Below are positions 35,634 to 44,530 of a stretch of DNA of 51,578 bases, one piece after another. Source of the DNA: Amycolatopsis coloradensis (GTDB lineage: Bacteria > Actinomycetota > Actinomycetes > Mycobacteriales > Pseudonocardiaceae); assembly GCF_037997115.1 (NCBI RefSeq), contig NZ_CP150484.1, forward strand, positions 1,445,863-1,497,440, written 5' to 3'. Positions within the stretch are counted from its first letter, which is position 1. Every line of letters starts with the position of its first letter. The notes under the pieces were generated by a model. That model made no database searches and was not told the origin of the DNA. It saw only the letters and a list, made by a program, of their open reading frames with translations. A program made the translations under genes and the position numbers.

Positions 35634-36392
35634 TTACGTCGCGGGCGGTTCGAAGCGGCCGTCGACCGCGGTCCAGCCGCCGTCCACCGCCAGCACGGAG
35701 CCGGTGACGAACGACGACGCGTCCGAGGCCAGATAGACGACGGCGCCCGCGAGTTCGTCCGGACGCGCCCATCGGCCGAGCGCGCCTTTGGTCGCGTACG
35801 CGTCGTACCAGCCCGGATTCGCCTTGATCTGCGCTGTCAGCGGAGTCTCGACGACGCCGGGCGCGATCGCGTTGACCCGTACCCCGGCCGGGCCGAACTC
35901 CGCCGCGGCCGTGCGGAACAGCTGCACCAGCCCGGCTTTCGTCGCCGCGTACGGTCCTTGCCCCGGCTCGACGGTGGTGCCACGGATCGACGAGAACCCG
36001 ATGATGCTCCCCCGCCCCCGCTCGACCATCCCGGCGCCGAACGCGCGGACGACCTCGAAGGTCGCGCCTAGGTTCAGCGCGATCACCCGGTCGAATTCCT
36101 CGCGCGAATATTCCAGCAGCCGTTTGCGCACGTTGGTCGCGGCGGTCAGCACCACGATGTCGATCTCGCCGAGTTCCGCCGCCGCCCGCGCGACCGCACC
36201 GTCCGAGAGCAGGTCGATCTCGTACGACTCGCCCACGCCGGTTTCCTTGGCGGCGGCGACATCGCGGTCCGCGACGATCACTTCGGCGCCGTGCGCGGCC
36301 AGCGCCTTCGCGGCTTCGCGGCCGATCCCGCTGCCACCGCCGAGGACGACGGCTCGCTTTCCGTCGAGCCGGAACAGGTTCTCATAGCTCAC
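35634..36392 (-). CDS. Short-chain dehydrogenase/reductase (classical SDR)
   Basis: A 252-residue classical SDR: GGGSGIG (residues 18-24), NVRK/NLGA region, Ser134-135 of IIGFSSIRG, Tyr148 and Lys152 of PYAATKAG, and VNAIAPGVVETPL. NAD(P)-dependent oxidation or reduction of a hydroxyl/keto group. GTG at 36392 overlaps the stop of the ALDH gene as GTGA; the longer open frame upstream overlaps the ALDH and is not real. Operon context suggests it acts on a metabolite of the imported substrate. Confidence 0.9.
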   Translation of the reverse strand: MSYENLFRLDGKRAVVLGGGSGIGREAAKALAAHGAEVIVADRDVAAAKETGVGESYEIDLLSDGAVARAAAELGEIDIVVLTAATNVRKRLLEYSREEFDRVIALNLGATFEVVRAFGAGMVERGRGSIIGFSSIRGTTVEPGQGPYAATKAGLVQLFRTAAAEFGPAGVRVNAIAPGVVETPLTAQIKANPGWYDAYATKGALGRWARPDELAGAVVYLASDASSFVTGSVLAVDGGWTAVDGRFEPPAT

Positions 36393-37810
36393 GGGCGCAG
36401 CACCGCCATTCTCGTCACGGTCAGTTCTTCGACCGCGAACCGCGGCCCTTCCCGCCCGATACCGGAATCCTTCACGCCGCCGTACGGCATGGTGTCGGAC
36501 CGGAATCCGGGTACCTCGTTGACGACCACGCCGCCGACTTCGAGCTCGTCGAGCGCGCGGAACGCCGTCTTCAACGACGTGCTGAACACCGAAGCGTGCA
36601 GCCCGTAGCGCGACGCGTTGACCGCCTCGAACGCATCGTCCACAGAGGACACGGTTCGGATACAGACCACGGGGCCGAAGATCTCCTCGTCCCAGCATTC
36701 GAGGCCGTCGGGCACGTCGAGCAGCACGGTCGGCCGGATCACCGTGCCCTCGACACCGCCTCCAACCAGCCGCGCACCGGCCGAAGTAGCTTTGTCGACC
36801 CACTCCTGGACGCGCAGTGTGGACCCCGGATCGATCAGCGCCGAAACCCGCGTCTTCTCGTCGCGGGGATCACCGGTGACGACCTCGCCGAGCCGCGCCA
36901 GCACCCGTTGGGTGAACTCCTCGGCGACGGCTTCGACGACCAGCACCCGCTGCACCGAGATGCACGCCTGCCCCGACGCGTAGAACCCACCGCGCAGCAC
37001 GGCGTCCGCGGCCGCGTCGAGATCCGCGTCCTCGGCGACCACCAGAGCGGCGTTGGACCCCAGCTCCAGCAACGTCTTCGTGGGTGCGGCGTCGCGGGCG
37101 ATCCGGTGCCCGACCAGCGCGGATCCGGTGAACGACACCGCGCCGACCCGCCGGTCGGTGACCAGCGCCGAGCCGACGGCCGCGTCGCCGGTGACGAGCT
37201 GGACCATGGCGGGCAAGTCGGTCAGCGAGCGCACGAGATGCACCAGCCACAACGTCGCCAGCGGCGTCTGCGGCGCCGGTTTCACCACCACTGGGCAGCC
37301 CGCGGCGATAGCGGGCGCGATCTTGTGCGACGCCAGCAGCAGCGGATAGTTGAATCCGGCGATGCCGACCACCACACCGATCGGCTTGCGTTTCCAGAAC
37401 CCGACCAGCCCGTCGCCGGACGGCAGCAGGTCGAGCGGGACGGTCTCGCCGTGCAGCCGCGAGACCTCCTCGGCGGCGGCCTGCCAGGTGACGATCGTGC
37501 GGGCGACCTCGACGCGGCAATCGACCAACGGCTTGCCGGTCTCCAGCACCAGAAGCTGCTCGAAGTCGGAACGCCGGGCTTCCAAAGCGGCGGCGACGTC
37601 GTTCAGAAGCGACCGCCGGGTCCGCGACGGCAGGGCCGCGACCTGCTTGAACACCGCGACCGCCTCGTCGATCGCGCGCGTGGCCAGCTCCGGCGTCCCG
37701 ACCGGCGCCCGGCCGATCTCGCTCCCGTCGTACGGGAAGACGACCGGCTGTATGTCTACAGTGGACACCCACCCGTCACCGATCGGCAGCCCTTCCGGAT
37801 ATTCAGGCAT
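36389..37810 (-). CDS. Aldehyde dehydrogenase family protein
   Basis: A 473-residue ALDH with the expected active site: Asn154 (GFNYP), Lys177 (VVVKPAP), Glu249 (LLELGS) and the catalytic Cys283 in SGQACISVQRV; IFGPVVCIR and PYGGVKDSGIGREG are conserved C-terminal motifs. It oxidises an aldehyde to an acid with NAD(P)+, similar to succinate-semialdehyde or glyceraldehyde-3-phosphate (non-phosphorylating) members. It overlaps the ABC ATPase end by 8 bp and the SDR start by 4 bp. Specific aldehyde unknown. Confidence 0.93.
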   Translation of the reverse strand: MPEYPEGLPIGDGWVSTVDIQPVVFPYDGSEIGRAPVGTPELATRAIDEAVAVFKQVAALPSRTRRSLLNDVAAALEARRSDFEQLLVLETGKPLVDCRVEVARTIVTWQAAAEEVSRLHGETVPLDLLPSGDGLVGFWKRKPIGVVVGIAGFNYPLLLASHKIAPAIAAGCPVVVKPAPQTPLATLWLVHLVRSLTDLPAMVQLVTGDAAVGSALVTDRRVGAVSFTGSALVGHRIARDAAPTKTLLELGSNAALVVAEDADLDAAADAVLRGGFYASGQACISVQRVLVVEAVAEEFTQRVLARLGEVVTGDPRDEKTRVSALIDPGSTLRVQEWVDKATSAGARLVGGGVEGTVIRPTVLLDVPDGLECWDEEIFGPVVCIRTVSSVDDAFEAVNASRYGLHASVFSTSLKTAFRALDELEVGGVVVNEVPGFRSDTMPYGGVKDSGIGREGPRFAVEELTVTRMAVLRP

Positions 37811-38573
37811 CGTCCCCTCCTCTCAGCCGCGCCAGCTCGGCCCGCAGATTCGGCGCGGCCGCCAGCAGTTCCCTGGTGTACTCGTGTTCCGGCGCGTCGT
37901 AGACCTGGTCGACGTCGCCGATTTCGACGATCTCCCCGCGCCGCATCACCGCGACCCGGTCGCACACGTGCCGCACCACGCCGAGGTCGTGCGAGACGAA
38001 GATCAGCGTCAGCGAATACAGCTCGACCAGCGACGCGAGCAGGTCGAGAATCTGCTTCCGCACCGAGACGTCGAGCGCGCTCACCGGTTCGTCCGCGATG
38101 AGGACGCTCGGATTCGGCGCGAGCGCCCGCGCGATCGAGATCCGCTGCCGCTGCCCACCGGAGAACTGATGCGGATAGCGGCCGGCGGCGTCCTCGGGCA
38201 GGCCAACGGCCTTCAGCAGTTCCGCGACCCGCACGGGATCCCGGCGGCCCAGAGGTTCGGAAATGATGTCGCGCACCCGCATCCGCGGATCGAGCGAACC
38301 CATCGGATCCTGGAAGACGATCTGCAGTTCCGACCGCAGGAAGCCGAGTTTGCGTTCGGGCAGCGTGTCGATCCGTTGGCCTTGGAACGAGACACTGCCC
38401 GCCGTCGGTTTGTCGAGCGCGGCCAGCAGTCTGACCAACGTGGACTTTCCCGAACCCGACTCGCCGACGATCCCGAACCGCTGACCTTCCGCGACGTCGA
38501 ACGAAACTCCGCGCAGGGCATGGATGTCGCGCCGCGTGTAGCGACGTTCGAGGTCGCGTACTTCGAGCATCAT
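37803..38573 (-). CDS. Peptide-type ABC transporter ATP-binding protein (DppF/OppF-like)
   Basis: A 256-residue ATPase: Walker A GESGSGKS, signature FSGGQRQR, Walker B VLIADEPVSALD, and the H-loop FVSHDLGVV. The HALRGVSFDVAEGQRFG region is normal for OppF-type subunits, though the C-terminal Cys/Fe-S extension of some is absent. ATG at 38573 overlaps the preceding ATPase stop (ATGA). It works with the DppD-like subunit. Confidence 0.93.
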   Translation of the reverse strand: MMLEVRDLERRYTRRDIHALRGVSFDVAEGQRFGIVGESGSGKSTLVRLLAALDKPTAGSVSFQGQRIDTLPERKLGFLRSELQIVFQDPMGSLDPRMRVRDIISEPLGRRDPVRVAELLKAVGLPEDAAGRYPHQFSGGQRQRISIARALAPNPSVLIADEPVSALDVSVRKQILDLLASLVELYSLTLIFVSHDLGVVRHVCDRVAVMRRGEIVEIGDVDQVYDAPEHEYTRELLAAAPNLRAELARLRGGDDA

Positions 38574-39325
38574 CGGCTCGCCTCCAGATCCGAAGCGGCC
38601 AGAAGTTTCTTCGTGTACTCGTGCTTCGGTGCGGTGAGCACCTCGCGGGTGGTGCCTGCTTCGACGATCTCGCCGTCCAGCATCACCAGCACCCGCTCGC
38701 ATACTGACGCCACGACGGCGAGGTCGTGCGTGATGAACAGCAGCGCGCAGTCCCGCTCCCGCACGCCGTCGAGGATCAGTTCCAGGATCTGCGCCTGGAC
38801 GGTGACGTCGAGCGCCGTCGTCGGCTCGTCGCAGATCAGCAGCTTCGGGTCGTTGGCCAGCGCGATCGCAAGGACGACGCGCTGCCGCTGCCCGCCGGAC
38901 AGCTGATGCGGATACGCACGAGCGACGCCTGGCAGCCCCACGGAATCCAGCAACGCCTCGGCCGCCGCCCGATGCTTCCCGCCGTCGCGGTGGATCCGCA
39001 TCGGCTCGGCCACCTGCGCGCCCACCCGCATCGCCGGGTTCAGCGCGGTCATCGGTTCCTGGAACACCATCGACATCTCGTTGCCGCGCAGCCGCGACAG
39101 TTCCTTCTCCGGCGCGCCCAGCAGTTCACGGCCGTCGAGTTTCACCGAGCCGGAGGCGGCGAGTTCTTCGGGCAGCAGGCCCATGATCGACAGCGCCGTC
39201 AACGACTTCCCGGAACCCGACTCGCCGATCAGCCCGACCCGCTCACCGCGTGCGATACCGAACGAGACGTCGCGAACCAGGTGGCCGATGCCGAGACCGT
39301 GTACCTGCAGTGTCATAGCGGTCAT
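38570..39325 (-). CDS. Peptide-type ABC transporter ATP-binding protein (DppD/OppD-like)
   Basis: A 251-residue ATPase with Walker A GESGSGKS, Q-loop MVFQEPMTALNP, signature LSGGQRQR and Walker B LLICDEPTTALDVTVQ. It pairs with the DppF-like subunit to energise the two permeases. Its start ATG overlaps the DppC-like stop by 4 bp. Confidence 0.93.
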   Translation of the reverse strand: MTAMTLQVHGLGIGHLVRDVSFGIARGERVGLIGESGSGKSLTALSIMGLLPEELAASGSVKLDGRELLGAPEKELSRLRGNEMSMVFQEPMTALNPAMRVGAQVAEPMRIHRDGGKHRAAAEALLDSVGLPGVARAYPHQLSGGQRQRVVLAIALANDPKLLICDEPTTALDVTVQAQILELILDGVRERDCALLFITHDLAVVASVCERVLVMLDGEIVEAGTTREVLTAPKHEYTKKLLAASDLEASR

Positions 39326-40134
39326 ACCCGCGCCGCCAATCGGGGGTCGAGACGATCGCGGAGGCCGTCACCGAGCAGGTTGAAGCCGAGGACGGCGATG
39401 GCGATCGCGACACCCGGCACGAGTGCGAGCCTCGGGTGCAGGGTCAGGAACATCTGGGATTCCTGGAGCATCCGGCCCCACGACGGCGTCGGCGGCCGCG
39501 TGCCGAACCCGAGGAACGACAACGCCGCTTCCGCGAGCACGGCGATCGCGAACGACACCGACGCCTGCACGATCAGCAGCCCGGAGATGTTCGGCAGCAC
39601 ATGCCGCGCCGCGATGTTCAGCCGCGAGCGCCCGGCCGACCGCGCGGCCAGCACGAACTCGCTGCTCATCACCTGCAGCGTTCCCGAACGCGCGATCCGC
39701 GCGAACGACGGGATGGTCGCGATGCCGATCGCCACCATCGCGGTCAGCGTGTCCGCCCCGAACACCGCGCCGAACATGATCGCCAGCAGCAACGCGGGGA
39801 ACGCGAGCACGAGATCGTTGACCCGCATGACGAACTCGCCGAGCCAGCGCGACGACATCCCGGCGAGGATGCCCAGCGGTGTCCCGATCAGCGCGGCGAT
39901 GCCGACCGCGACCACACCGACGTACAGCGTCGTCCGCGCGCCGACCATGAGCTGGCTCAGCACGTCGCGCCCGAAGCTGTCCGTGCCCAGCGGATTGGCG
40001 CCGCTGAAGTCGTGCAGCCGGTTGGCCGCGTCGACCTTCACCGGATCGAACGGTGTCCACACGAACGAAAGGAGCGCGGCGAGCACGATCAGCGCGACGA
40101 GCACGCCGCCGATCACGAGACTGCGGCTACGCAT
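39322..40134 (-). CDS. Peptide-type ABC transporter permease (DppC/OppC-like)
   Basis: A 270-residue permease with an N-terminal transmembrane helix (LVIGGVLVALIVLAALLSF), the N-terminal HDFSGANPLGTDSFGRDVLS region typical of DppC, and a BPD loop (AARSAGRSRLNIAARHVLPN). ATG at 40134 touches the DppB stop (TGATG). The open frame to 40782 is antisense noise. Confidence 0.93.
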   Translation of the reverse strand: MRSRSLVIGGVLVALIVLAALLSFVWTPFDPVKVDAANRLHDFSGANPLGTDSFGRDVLSQLMVGARTTLYVGVVAVGIAALIGTPLGILAGMSSRWLGEFVMRVNDLVLAFPALLLAIMFGAVFGADTLTAMVAIGIATIPSFARIARSGTLQVMSSEFVLAARSAGRSRLNIAARHVLPNISGLLIVQASVSFAIAVLAEAALSFLGFGTRPPTPSWGRMLQESQMFLTLHPRLALVPGVAIAIAVLGFNLLGDGLRDRLDPRLAARV

Positions 40135-41078
40135 CAGGAACCCCGCAATCTCGGGTCGAGCACCGTGTAGAGGACGTCGACCACGAAGTTCACCAGCAGC
40201 ACGCCGACCACCAGGACCAGCACGATCCCCTGCACGGACAACAGATCCCGCGACGCCACCGAGTCGAGCAGCATGCTGCCCAGCCCCGGCAGGACGAACA
40301 CCCGCTCGACGACGACCGCGCCGATCAGCAGCGTCGAAAGTTGCAGGCCGAGCACCGTCACCACCGGCACGGCGGCGTTGCGCAGACCATGGCGGAACAG
40401 CGCTTGGAACGGCCGAAGTCCCTTGGACCGCGCCGTGCGCAGATAGTCCTGGCCGAGCGTGTCGAGCACCGCGGACCGGACATACCGCGTGAGGACCGCG
40501 CCCTGCACGAGCCCCAGCGACAGCGCGGGCAGGACCAAACCGCGGAGAAATTCGCCTGGGTCCTGCACGGGCGGTGTCCAGCCACCGGAGGGCAGCCAGC
40601 GCAACTGCACCGCGAAGATCTGCACGAGGATGATGCCGGCGAGGAACGCGGGGATCGCGACACCGATCTGCGACAGCCCGGAAAGCGCGGTGCCGTCGGC
40701 CTTCCGATGCCGCACCGCGGCGAACGTCCCGGCCGGGACGGCGATCAGCAGCGCCACCAGCATCCCGGCCCCGACCAGCCACAACGTCACGCCGAGGCGG
40801 TCGGTCAGCGCGGGCCCGATCTCCTCGCGCGTGACGTACGAGCGGCCGAAGTCGCCTTGCAGGACACCGCCGATCCAGTCGAGGTACTGCGTCACCAGCG
40901 GCCTGTCGATGCCGAACTCGGCGCGGGTCTTCGCGACCAGTTCCGGCGTCGCGTTGACGCCGAGCGCGACCTGCGCCGGGTCACCCGGCAGCACGGCCAT
41001 GAACAGGAACACCACGATGGACGCGACCAGCACGCCGGCCACGAGGATCCCCAGGCGGCGGAGCACCTTGACCGTCAT
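40134..41078 (-). CDS. Peptide-type ABC transporter permease (DppB/OppB-like)
   Basis: A 314-residue permease with six hydrophobic segments and the family PGDPAQVALGVNATPELVAK and DYLRTARSKGLRPFQALFRH loops, the latter being the ATPase-contact loop. ATG at 41078 overlaps the binding-protein stop as ATGA. A longer upstream frame to 41405 is not supported. Confidence 0.93.
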   Translation of the reverse strand: MTVKVLRRLGILVAGVLVASIVVFLFMAVLPGDPAQVALGVNATPELVAKTRAEFGIDRPLVTQYLDWIGGVLQGDFGRSYVTREEIGPALTDRLGVTLWLVGAGMLVALLIAVPAGTFAAVRHRKADGTALSGLSQIGVAIPAFLAGIILVQIFAVQLRWLPSGGWTPPVQDPGEFLRGLVLPALSLGLVQGAVLTRYVRSAVLDTLGQDYLRTARSKGLRPFQALFRHGLRNAAVPVVTVLGLQLSTLLIGAVVVERVFVLPGLGSMLLDSVASRDLLSVQGIVLVLVVGVLLVNFVVDVLYTVLDPRLRGS

Positions 41079-42565
41079 CGCGGCGCCAATCCCGTGAGAT
41101 CGAAGGACTCGCTGACCTGGTTGCGGATGAACCCGGTCACCTTGTTCTTCGCCACGATCACGTTGGGGAACAGGAAGAGCCAGTCCGCGGCGGCGTCTTC
41201 GGACAGCCGCCGCGCGACCTGGCGCATCGCGTCGACCTGCTCCTGGGGCGTTCCGGCGTCGGCCTTCACCAGGTTCTGCTGGACGGGCTTGCTGTCGTAA
41301 CCCCAGTAGTACTTCGGCCTGCCGAAGGTCACGATGTCGCGCGCCTCGACGTGCTGGATGATCGACAGGTCGTAGTCGCGGTCGGTGAAGACCTGTTTGA
41401 GCCACACCGCCGGGAAGTCCAGCGGCTCGATCGTCACCGTGACCCCGACGTCCGCCAGCTGCGACGCCACCACCTGCGCGGACGAGACGGCGTACGGCAG
41501 GTTGGGAATCCTCAACCGGAGCGAAAGATTCGGCCGGCCCGCTTCAGCGAGCAGGGCTTTCGCCTTCGCGGGATCGAACGGGTACGCGTTCGAAAGGTCT
41601 TCGTACCAGGGGTCCGTCGGCGGGACCATACTGCCGATGAGCGTGCCGCGGCCGCCCCAAGCCGTGTCCAGCAAGGCCTTCCGGTCGATGGCGTACGACA
41701 GCGCTTTTCGTACCCGGACGTCGTTCAGCGGAGGACGCGCGTTGTTGAACGCGAGCGTGACCTCGCTGTTGGTCGTGCCTTCGACGACGGTGAACCGGTC
41801 GTCGCTCTGGAACTGCGGGATCGAATCCGGCACGGTGATCGCGGAGATGACGTCGATCCCGTTGCTGAGCAAGGCGTTGTTGAGCGCCGTCGGATCCTTG
41901 ATGTACTTGAGGACCACCGTCGAGTACGCCGGTTTCGTGCCCCAGTACGCGGGATTCTGCTTGAGCACGATGGAATCGCCGCGCCTGCGCGAAGACACCG
42001 TGTACGGCCCGGTGCCGACCGGTTTGTTCGCCAGATCCGCGACACCGGTCCGGCTGAACATCGCCCCCAGGCGGCTGGTGAGACTGAACAACCAGCCGTT
42101 GCTGGGCTTCGTGAGCACGACTCGCGCGTGGTCCGGCGCCACGACGTCGACCCGCTCGACGACGTCCATTGTGGACTTGATCGACACGGTCCAGTCGGTC
42201 TTCACGCGCATCAGCGAGAACTTGACGTCCTCGGCGGTGAACGGCGCCCCGTCGCTGAACTTCGCGTTCTTCCGGAGCTTGAAGTCGTAGGTCCTGCGGT
42301 CTTCCGAGACCGTCCACGATTCGGCCAGCAGCGGCACGATCTTCGCGTCCGCGTCGAGTTTCACCAGGCCCTCGTAGACGTTGTAGAGCAAGGCCTGCGG
42401 GATGGCGGCGCCGTCCGTGCGAGTGAAGTCGAAGTTCGCGGGTTCGGCGGTGTAGCCGATGGCGAGCGTGCCGGGATCCTTGGCCACCGTGGCACTCGAT
42501 CCGGCGGAGCAGCCGGACGCCACCAGCAGCAACGCTGCCACTGCCGCGTGAATCCGGGGTTTCAT
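41075..42565 (-). CDS. Family 5 extracellular solute-binding lipoprotein (DppA/OppA-like)
   Basis: A 496-residue lipoprotein: signal peptide with lipobox VASGC, then the SBP_bac_5 fold (LYNVYEGLVKLDADAKIVPL, YDFKLRKNAKFSDGAPFTAEDV, NNARPPLNDVRVRKALSYAI). It delivers peptides, nickel-chelates, sugars or other medium-sized ligands to the DppBC permease; specificity is not evident. ATG 42565 is preceded by a G-rich Shine-Dalgarno (AGGGGGCAGG). First gene of an eight-gene operon; the FadR-like operator lies about 20 bp upstream. Confidence 0.92.
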   Translation of the reverse strand: MKPRIHAAVAALLLVASGCSAGSSATVAKDPGTLAIGYTAEPANFDFTRTDGAAIPQALLYNVYEGLVKLDADAKIVPLLAESWTVSEDRRTYDFKLRKNAKFSDGAPFTAEDVKFSLMRVKTDWTVSIKSTMDVVERVDVVAPDHARVVLTKPSNGWLFSLTSRLGAMFSRTGVADLANKPVGTGPYTVSSRRRGDSIVLKQNPAYWGTKPAYSTVVLKYIKDPTALNNALLSNGIDVISAITVPDSIPQFQSDDRFTVVEGTTNSEVTLAFNNARPPLNDVRVRKALSYAIDRKALLDTAWGGRGTLIGSMVPPTDPWYEDLSNAYPFDPAKAKALLAEAGRPNLSLRLRIPNLPYAVSSAQVVASQLADVGVTVTIEPLDFPAVWLKQVFTDRDYDLSIIQHVEARDIVTFGRPKYYWGYDSKPVQQNLVKADAGTPQEQVDAMRQVARRLSEDAAADWLFLFPNVIVAKNKVTGFIRNQVSESFDLTGLAPR

Positions 42566-42584
42566 CCTGCCCCCTGACCGGTAG

Positions 42585-42599
42585 ACTGGTCTGACCAGT
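42585..42599. promoter_or_regulatory. Perfect FadR-type operator in the divergent promoter
   Basis: ACTGGTC-T-GACCAGT, perfect 7-bp arms. The core TGGTnnnACCA matches the FadR-subfamily GntR operator pattern. It lies between the regulator gene (start 42626) and the transporter operon (start 42565), and an extra half-site AACCAG follows at 42601, so it can control both directions. Confidence 0.75.
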
Positions 42600-42625
42600 A
42601 AACCAGACGAGACGGCAGGGTCAAG

Positions 42626-43369
42626 ATGGAATTCGAGCCGGTCGCCCCTGTCCGCGCGTACCAGCGTGTCGTCGAACAGATCGAGGAAGCCGTGTTCAGC
42701 GGCCGGATGAAACCGGGCGACCGGCTGCCGAGCGAACGCGAGCTGATGGTGCAGTTCGACGTCGGCCGCTCGACCGTGCGCGAGGCGTTGCGCGTGCTGC
42801 AAGCGGCGGAGATGATCCGCTCGCGCCCTGGCGACCCGCGCGGCCCCGAGGTGCTGGCCGCCTCCCCCGCCGCGTTGCACCGGTCGATGCACCGGCTCGC
42901 GCGCGCCGACCACATCGGCCTGTCCGAGCTGTTGCAGTTCCGCATGGTCCTCGACGGTTCCGCACATCTGCTCGCCGCGCAGCTCAGGACCGAGGACCAT
43001 CTCGCCGAGCTGGACGCGGCGCTGGAGGCGATGCGCGAGGGGGTCTCGAAGGGGTTCGCGGAGTTCTCCCACGCGGACGTCGCGTTCCACGAGGCCATCG
43101 CCCGCGCGACCGGGAATCCGCTGCTGGTGATCAGCGGCGAGGTCGTCCGCGGTGTCGTACTGGAACTCATCGAGGACAAGCTGGAACACGCCGACGACCG
43201 GACGGCACTGATGCGCAACTGGCTGGCACACCACGAAGAGGTGCTGGGAGCGATCCGTGACTCCGACGGCGAGCGTGCGTCGAGGCTGGCGAAGCAGGCC
43301 CTGTACGACAACTACGCCGAGTACGTCCCCGAGGAGCAACGTCGCCTCTTGCGGCCCCTGCTTGCTTGA
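42626..43369 (+). CDS. GntR family (FadR/FCD subfamily) transcriptional regulator
   Basis: A 247-residue repressor. The winged helix-turn-helix is at residues 10-75 (GDRLPSERELMVQFDVGRST, REALRVLQAAEMIRS) and the rest is the helical FCD effector domain with candidate metal-binding residues in ADVAFHEAI and HHEE. It is divergent from the Dpp-amidase operon and overlies its operator, so that operon is its expected target, derepressed by a carboxylic metabolite. Its stop overlaps a possible TTG start of the next gene (TTGA). Confidence 0.93.
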   Translation: MEFEPVAPVRAYQRVVEQIEEAVFSGRMKPGDRLPSERELMVQFDVGRSTVREALRVLQAAEMIRSRPGDPRGPEVLAASPAALHRSMHRLARADHIGLSELLQFRMVLDGSAHLLAAQLRTEDHLAELDAALEAMREGVSKGFAEFSHADVAFHEAIARATGNPLLVISGEVVRGVVLELIEDKLEHADDRTALMRNWLAHHEEVLGAIRDSDGERASRLAKQALYDNYAEYVPEEQRRLLRPLLA

Positions 43370-44451
43370 CCGCCTCTACACTCGCTCAGGTGGGGGATAT
43401 CGAGAAACCTTCAACAGCTCGCGAGGGTGTCGGTCTCGCGCTGTCCGGCGGCGGCTACCGCGCGATGTTGTTCCACACCGGGGCACTGTGGCGGCTCAAC
43501 GAACTCGGCTGGCTGTCTAAGATCTCGACGTTCTCGAGCGTCTCGGGCGGCTCGATCGCCGCGGGCGTGCTCGCGCACGCGTGGTCGGACCTGAAGTTCG
43601 AAAACGGTGTAGCGGACAACTTCTACGACGAGGTCGTCGCGCCAGTGCGGAAACTGGCACGTACCCGGCTCGACATCCCGGTCACCTTGCTGGCCATGGC
43701 GATGCCCTGGCGAAGCGCCGGTGAGGAACTCGCGCGGGTGTACGCGAAACACCTGTTCGGCGACTGCTGTCTCAAGGACATCGACCCCGGCGGCCCGCAG
43801 TTCGTCTTCACCGCGACGAACCTCCAGGACGGCGCGCTGTGGTGGTTCTTCCGGCAGAACGGGCCGCACGGGAACATCCCGCTCGCGACCGCGGTGGCCG
43901 CGTCTTCGGCCTTCCCGCCGATGCTTTCACCCGTCGTGATCCACGACCCGCTTTCCGACGAGCGGAAACGCAAGATCGTGCTCAGCGACGCCGGCGTCTA
44001 CGACAACCTCGGCCTGGACCCGGTCGAAGGGCACGCGACGGTGCTGGTCAGCGACGCGGGCAAGCGGATGAAGGTCGCGCGGAAGGTCAAACGTGACTGG
44101 GGGCGGCAGTTGCTGCGCGTCCTCGACGTGATCGACAACCAGGTGCGCGAGCTGCGGCGGGGCGCGCTGCTGAAGTCCTATGTGGAGAAGGATTTCAGTG
44201 GCGCCTACTGGGGTTCCTACGTCGATCTCGAGAACTTCGAGCTCAACGATTCGCTGAAGGCGCCCGTGGATCTCACGCACAAGCTGGCGGAGACCCCGAC
44301 GCGCCTGACGAAACTGCCGGAAGTGGTGCAGGAGCGGTTGATCAACTGGGGTTACGCGGCCTGTGACGCGGGGATGCGGAAGTGGGTCGACACCGAGGCG
44401 GTGGCTCCCGACGGGTTCCCGTTCCCGGCCGCGGGCCTGGGCGTGGGCTGA
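43366..44451 (+). CDS. Patatin-like phospholipase
   Basis: A 361-residue serine lipase. The anion-hole motif GLALSGGGYRAMLFHTGAL is followed by SSVSGGSIAAGVLA, where Ser60 is the likely nucleophile, and the dyad Asp208 is in VLSDAGVYDNLGL. It would hydrolyse phospholipid or acyl esters, cytoplasmic or membrane-associated (no signal peptide). The annotated start is TTG at 43366, overlapping the GntR stop (TTGA); GTG at 43390 is an alternative and neither has a clear Shine-Dalgarno. Its stop codon lies at the edge of hairpin repeat copy 3. Confidence 0.9.
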   Translation: MTASTLAQVGDIEKPSTAREGVGLALSGGGYRAMLFHTGALWRLNELGWLSKISTFSSVSGGSIAAGVLAHAWSDLKFENGVADNFYDEVVAPVRKLARTRLDIPVTLLAMAMPWRSAGEELARVYAKHLFGDCCLKDIDPGGPQFVFTATNLQDGALWWFFRQNGPHGNIPLATAVAASSAFPPMLSPVVIHDPLSDERKRKIVLSDAGVYDNLGLDPVEGHATVLVSDAGKRMKVARKVKRDWGRQLLRVLDVIDNQVRELRRGALLKSYVEKDFSGAYWGSYVDLENFELNDSLKAPVDLTHKLAETPTRLTKLPEVVQERLINWGYAACDAGMRKWVDTEAVAPDGFPFPAAGLGVG

Positions 44452-44527
44452 AAGCGTCCTTCACCTCGTCAGATGCGACGAAAGCGTCCTTCACCGCGTT
44501 AGATGCGGTGAAGGACGCTTTCAGCCC
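44447..44527. repeat. Intergenic hairpin repeat, copy 3
   Basis: GAAAGCGTCCTTCACC occurs twice directly (44450-44465, 44480-44495) and once inverted as GGTGAAGGACGCTTTC (44507-44522), a perfect 16-bp stem between the second and third, with loops containing AGATGC. It ends in TTCAGCCC and fills the gap between two convergent genes, including the stop codon of the patatin gene. Confidence 0.85.
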
Positions 44528-44530
44528 ACG

